Below are positions 6,635 to 9,405 of a stretch of DNA of 9,405 bases, piece after piece. This DNA comes from CAVRQM01 sp964250775 (GTDB lineage: Bacteria > Pseudomonadota > Alphaproteobacteria > Acetobacterales > Acetobacteraceae): contig CAXUHK010000149.1 in NCBI GenBank assembly GCA_964250775.1, positions 1 to 9,405 of the forward strand. Direction: 5' to 3'. The position numbers and the translations under genes were made by a program. Positions within the stretch are counted from its first letter, which is position 1. Each line of letters begins with the position of its first letter. Below the pieces are notes generated by a model. The model ran no database searches. It was not told the origin of the DNA and saw nothing but the letters and a program-made list of their open reading frames with translations.

Positions 6635-7944
6635 GCGTCGCGCCGGCCGACGCCGTGGTAGGCGAAGCCCGCGCCGCGCATCGCGGACGGCTCGTAGATG
6701 TTGCGCAAATCGACCAGCACGGCGCCGCGCATCGCCTCGCGCAGCCGCTTCGGCGCCAGGGCGCGGAACTCGTTCCACTCAGTGACCACGACCAGCGCGT
6801 CGGCCCCCTGGGCGGCGTCCAGCGCGTCGCGGCAGAACACGACGCTGGACGGCAGCAACGGCTTGGCGGCCGCCATGCCCTCCGGGTCGAAGGCGCGCAC
6901 CGTGGCGCCGTCCTCGACCAGACGGGTCACGATCGGCAGCGAAGGCGCGTCGCGCATGTCGTCGGTCTCGGGCTTGAAGGTGAGGCCCAGCACCGCGACC
7001 GTCTTGCCGCGCACGGCCCCGCCGCAGGCGTCGATCACCCGGCGCGCCATGCCGGCCTTGCGGGCGTCGTTGACCGACACCACCGCCTCGACCAGCCGGC
7101 TCGGCGCGCCGGCGTCCTGGGCGATGCGGACCAGCGCCAGCGTGTCCTTGGGGAAGCAACTGCCGCCGAAGCCCGGTCCCGCGTGCAGGAACTTGCGCCC
7201 GATGCGCCCGTCCAGCCCGATGCCGCGCGCGACGTCGTGGACGTCTCCCCCTAGCTTCTCGCACAGATCGGCCATCTCGTTGATGAACGTCACCTTCATC
7301 GCCAGGAACGAGTTGGCGGCGTACTTGATGAGTTCCGCGGTCTCGATCGCGGTGAACACGATCGGCGCCTCGATCAGGTAGAGCGGGCGGTAGAGCTGGC
7401 GCATCACCTCGCGGGCGCGCTCGCTGGCGGCGCCGATCACCACCCGATCGGGGCGCATGAAGTCGCCGATGGCGCTGCCCTCGCGCAGGAACTCGGGGTT
7501 GGAGGCGACGTCGAACTCCGCCTCCGGGTTGGCGCCGCGCACGATCTCGGCGATCTGCGCGCCGGTGCCGACCGGGACCGTGCTCTTGGTCACGATCACC
7601 GCGTAGCCGGTGAGCGCCCGGGCCACCTGCTCGGCGGCGGCGTAGACGTAGGTGAGGTCGGCGTGGCCGTCGCCGCGCCGGGTCGGCGTGCCGACGGCGA
7701 TGAACACCGCGTCGGCGCCGGCGACCGCTTCGGGCAGGTTGCGGCCGAAGCTGAGCCGCCCGGCGGCGACGTTCTCGCCCACCAGCCGGTCGAGGCCGGG
7801 CTCGTAGATCGGCATCCGCCCCTCCTGGAGCGCCGCCAGCTTGGCCTCGTCGACCTCGACCACGGCGACGTCGACGCCGAACTCGGCGAAGCAGGCGCCC
7901 GACACCAGGCCGACATAGCCGCCGCCAATCATCGCAATCCGCAC
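6631..7944 (-). CDS. ugd: UDP-glucose 6-dehydrogenase
   Basis: The enzyme oxidises UDP-glucose to UDP-glucuronate with two NAD+, in the cytoplasm, supplying acidic sugar for polysaccharides. At 437 residues it has the normal length. The NAD-binding Rossmann start is RIAMIGGGYVGLVSGACFAEFG (2-23). IAVGTPTRRGDGHADLTYV (82-100), VTKSTVPVGTG (118-128) and SNPEFLREGSAIGDF (148-162) are family signatures. The catalytic lysine region is ETAELIKYAANSFLAMKVTFINE (201-223, Lys207). GFGGSCFPKDT (258-268) holds the nucleophile Cys263 and Asp267. The C-terminal domain includes VAVLGLTFKPETDDMRDAPS (316-335). I place the start at GTG 7944-7942, not the ATG four codons in, because GGGAGAG is well placed for it and the later start would cut off the first beta strand. 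Members acting on other sugars (GDP-mannose, UDP-ManNAc) share the fold, but the Lys and Cys signatures fit UDP-glucose best. It lies between the FliJ-position gene and glycan genes. Confidence 0.95.
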   Translation of the reverse strand: MRIAMIGGGYVGLVSGACFAEFGVDVAVVEVDEAKLAALQEGRMPIYEPGLDRLVGENVAAGRLSFGRNLPEAVAGADAVFIAVGTPTRRGDGHADLTYVYAAAEQVARALTGYAVIVTKSTVPVGTGAQIAEIVRGANPEAEFDVASNPEFLREGSAIGDFMRPDRVVIGAASERAREVMRQLYRPLYLIEAPIVFTAIETAELIKYAANSFLAMKVTFINEMADLCEKLGGDVHDVARGIGLDGRIGRKFLHAGPGFGGSCFPKDTLALVRIAQDAGAPSRLVEAVVSVNDARKAGMARRVIDACGGAVRGKTVAVLGLTFKPETDDMRDAPSLPIVTRLVEDGATVRAFDPEGMAAAKPLLPSSVVFCRDALDAAQGADALVVVTEWNEFRALAPKRLREAMRGAVLVDLRNIYEPSAMRGAGFAYHGVGRRDA

Positions 7945-7948
7945 CCGA

Positions 7949-7955
7949 CTCTCCC
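7949..7955 (-). promoter_or_regulatory. Shine-Dalgarno of ugd in the 51-base gap
   Basis: Read on the minus strand, GGGAGAG ends four bases before the GTG at 7944. The 51 bases between the FliJ-position stop and ugd (7945-7995) show no clear promoter boxes. A 6-bp GC-rich inverted repeat (7955-7970) is formed on the plus strand, but has a C-A mismatch in minus-strand RNA and no T run, so it is not a credible terminator for the fli genes. Confidence 0.6.
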
Positions 7956-7995
7956 GCGCTCGTGGGCGCGATTGAACACGGAAGCGGGGTTCGAG

Positions 7996-8439
7996 TCACC
8001 TGCGTAAGAAACCCTTCCAGCCGCGCCGCGACGCCTGCCCTGCTTCTTCGAGCGTCTCCTGCGCCCTCTTGGCGATCCCGGCGCGCAGCTGCGCCGCGTG
8101 CGCCTCCAGCGCGTTGCCCACCGCCTCCTCGGCGGCGCGGGCAACTCCGACCGATGCACGGGCGATGCTGGTGGCGTCGAGGCAGGCGGCATGGCGCGCG
8201 GCGGCGGCGGCCTGCGCCGTCCGGCCGCGCGGCAGCCAGGCGGCGAACGCCTCGACCGCGGCGTCGTCCGAGCCGATGGCGCTGGCCGCCTCGGCCTCGA
8301 TCTGGATCGCGGCGTTGGCCTGGCGCGCCGCCGCCGCCGCCCGCATCTCGGCCTCGATGCACTCGGCCAAGTGCTGCTGCGCCGCCTCGACCGCCTCGTG
8401 GCGCAGTCGCAGCGCCAGGCGCAGTGCCGCGGGGTTCAC
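7996..8439 (-). CDS. FliJ-position protein: small alanine-rich helical flagellar protein, candidate FliJ
   Basis: The gene encodes 147 residues, starting with GTG at 8439-8437 inside a GTGA overlap with the fliI stop; GGGGG at 8446-8450 lies six bases upstream. FliJ is the export-apparatus stalk that sits in the FliI hexamer and stimulates export, and its gene usually follows fliI directly. The protein fits in size and in being almost wholly helical: one helix-forming stretch at about 3-52, a short break near GSDD (56-59) and WLPRGRT (68-74), then a second at about 75-137. That resembles the two-helix coiled coil of FliJ. About a third of the residues are alanine (49 by my count), so sequence similarity alone would be weak. 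The tail, SRRGWKGFLRR (137-147), is strongly basic with two aromatics. Identification rests on position, length and predicted helicity. It is followed by ugd after 51 bases. Confidence 0.68.
   Translation of the reverse strand: MNPAALRLALRLRHEAVEAAQQHLAECIEAEMRAAAAARQANAAIQIEAEAASAIGSDDAAVEAFAAWLPRGRTAQAAAAARHAACLDATSIARASVGVARAAEEAVGNALEAHAAQLRAGIAKRAQETLEEAGQASRRGWKGFLRR
8436..8439 (-). other. GTGA stop/start overlap, fliI to the FliJ-position gene
   Basis: The fliI TGA (8438-8436) overlaps the GTG start (8439-8437) of the next gene. This matches the overlap at the ugd/methyltransferase junction and suggests coupled translation of ATPase and stalk protein. Confidence 0.75.
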
Positions 8440-9405
8440 GCCGCGCCCCCGTCGAGCAGTTCGGCCAGCTCGGCGAAGCACGCCTGCAGCGGCCGGCAGT
8501 CGTTGCGGTGCTGGCCGAGCCAGGCCTCCAGCTTCGGTGCCAACGCGATGGCGGCATCCGATTGCGGGTCGGCGCCCGATTGGTAGACGCCGAGCCGCAC
8601 CAGGTCGGCCAGTTCGGCGTAGCACGCCAGCACCGCGCGGGCGCGACGGGTCAGCGTCGCCTGCTCCGGCGTGAGGCAGCCGGGTGAAGTGCGCGACAGG
8701 CTGCGCAGCACGTCGATCGCGGGATAGCGGCCGCCATCGGCGATCCGGCGGTCGAGGATCACGTGGCCGTCCAGGATGCCGCGCACCGCGTCCGCCACCG
8801 GCTCGTTGTGGTCGTCGCCCTCGACCAGGACGGTGAACAGGGCGGTGATCTGCCCACCGGGAACGATGCCGGGGCCGGCGGCTCCGGGACCGGCCCGCTC
8901 CAACAGGCGCGGCAGCTCGGCGAACACGCTGGGCGGGTAGCCGCGCGTCGCCGGCGGCTCGCCGGCGGAGAGGCCGATCTCGCGCAGCGCCAGGCAGAAC
9001 CGGGTCACGCTGTCCATCAGCAGCAGCACGCTGCGGCCCTGGTCGCGGAAATGCTCGGCCACCGTCATCGCGGCATAGGCGGCGTCGCGGCGCAGCAGCG
9101 GCGAGGCGTCGGAGGTGGCGATCACGGTGACGCAGCGCGCCGCGCCCTCCGGGCCGAGGTCGTCCTCCAGGAACTCGCGCACCTCGCGGCCGCGCTCGCC
9201 GACCAGCGCCAGCACCGCGACGTCGCAGGCGGTGTGCCGCGCCAGCATCGCCAGCAAGGTGGACTTGCCGATGCCGGAACCGGCGAACAGGCCGAGGCGC
9301 TGGCCCTCGCGGCAGGTGGCGAAGCTGTTGAGCGCCGCAACACCGAGGGCGATCGGCGAGCCGAGCCGGGCGCGGGTGGCGGCGGCGGGCGGGGCGCCGC
9401 GCAGC
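8436..9405 (-). CDS. fliI: Flagellar export ATPase FliI, C-terminal part (5' end outside window)
   Basis: FliI is the ATPase of the flagellar type III export apparatus at the cytoplasmic base of the motor. The frame runs to the window edge and 322 residues are visible, most of the catalytic and C-terminal domains; the N-terminal barrel is missing. The Walker A motif GSGIGKST is at 9281-9258, preceded by EGQRLGLFA. Next is LVGERGREVREFLED, the GERGREV motif with the catalytic glutamate. Walker B is LLLMDSVTR (9026-9000). PPATRGYPPSVFAELPRLLERAG and the ATP synthase alpha/beta signature PAIDVLRSLSR follow. YPPSVFAELPRLLERAG and the GDDHNEPVAD stretch are as in FliI and type III secretion ATPases and unlike F1 beta. 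An alternative reading as an SctN-type secretion ATPase is possible. I favour FliI because the next gene looks like FliJ and the closest remembered sequences are flagellar, but no other flagellar gene is in view. Confidence 0.92.
   Translation of the reverse strand, partial: LRGAPPAAATRARLGSPIALGVAALNSFATCREGQRLGLFAGSGIGKSTLLAMLARHTACDVAVLALVGERGREVREFLEDDLGPEGAARCVTVIATSDASPLLRRDAAYAAMTVAEHFRDQGRSVLLLMDSVTRFCLALREIGLSAGEPPATRGYPPSVFAELPRLLERAGPGAAGPGIVPGGQITALFTVLVEGDDHNEPVADAVRGILDGHVILDRRIADGGRYPAIDVLRSLSRTSPGCLTPEQATLTRRARAVLACYAELADLVRLGVYQSGADPQSDAAIALAPKLEAWLGQHRNDCRPLQACFAELAELLDGGAA

Noticed and set aside
7955..7970. GC-rich inverted repeat before ugd as a terminator
   Set aside because: Stem is only about 5-6 bp with a mismatch in the minus-strand RNA and there is no following U run.
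6779..8557. 592-residue minus-strand frame across ugd, the FliJ-position gene and the end of fliI
   Set aside because: Arginine-rich shadow with no motif, crossing three genes that are supported in other frames of the same strand.
1..9405. tRNA, rRNA, CRISPR array, insertion sequence or attachment site
   Set aside because: No direct repeat array, transposase-like protein or tRNA-like fold was seen, and almost every base lies in supported coding sequence.

Overview
The window is very GC-rich, with long open frames on both strands because stop codons are rare. The protein sequences are alphaproteobacterial in style. The mix of polyphosphate genes, flagellar export genes and surface-glycan genes suggests a motile member of the Rhodospirillales/Acetobacteraceae type. 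The genus cannot be read from this stretch. I see no mobile element, RNA gene, CRISPR array or phage gene; the window reads as ordinary chromosomal gene content, densely packed.

Left block, plus strand (1-3946). The 3' part of polyphosphate kinase 1 (ppk1) enters from the left edge. Eleven bases after its stop comes an exopolyphosphatase of the Ppx/GppA family, so polyphosphate synthesis and breakdown are encoded in one unit. After a 54-base gap with a good Shine-Dalgarno sequence comes a DUF1479 (YbiU-like) protein with an intact His-X-Asp...His...Arg iron/2-oxoglutarate oxygenase-like site.

Right block, minus strand (9405 down to 3900). In transcription order: the C-terminal 322 residues of the flagellar export ATPase FliI; a small alanine-rich helical protein in the position of FliJ; a complete UDP-glucose 6-dehydrogenase; a 579-residue fusion of a SAM methyltransferase with a glycosyltransferase-like domain; and a 330-residue RgpF-type (rhamnan synthesis F) glycan protein. 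Junctions are tight: a 4-base stop/start overlap, a 56-base gap from stop to start codon, another 4-base overlap, then a 2-base gap. All four complete genes start with GTG. The layout fits one transcript joining flagellar export to sugar-nucleotide and glycan assembly. A role in glycosylating flagellin or making a surface polysaccharide is an inference, not something the sequence shows.

The blocks converge and their last coding segments overlap by 47 bases (3900-3946), leaving no room for an intergenic terminator. The most interesting points are the fli/ugd/glycan gene order with its run of GTG starts, the methyltransferase-glycosyltransferase fusion, the divergent FliJ-position protein, and the DUF1479 gene beside the polyphosphate genes.
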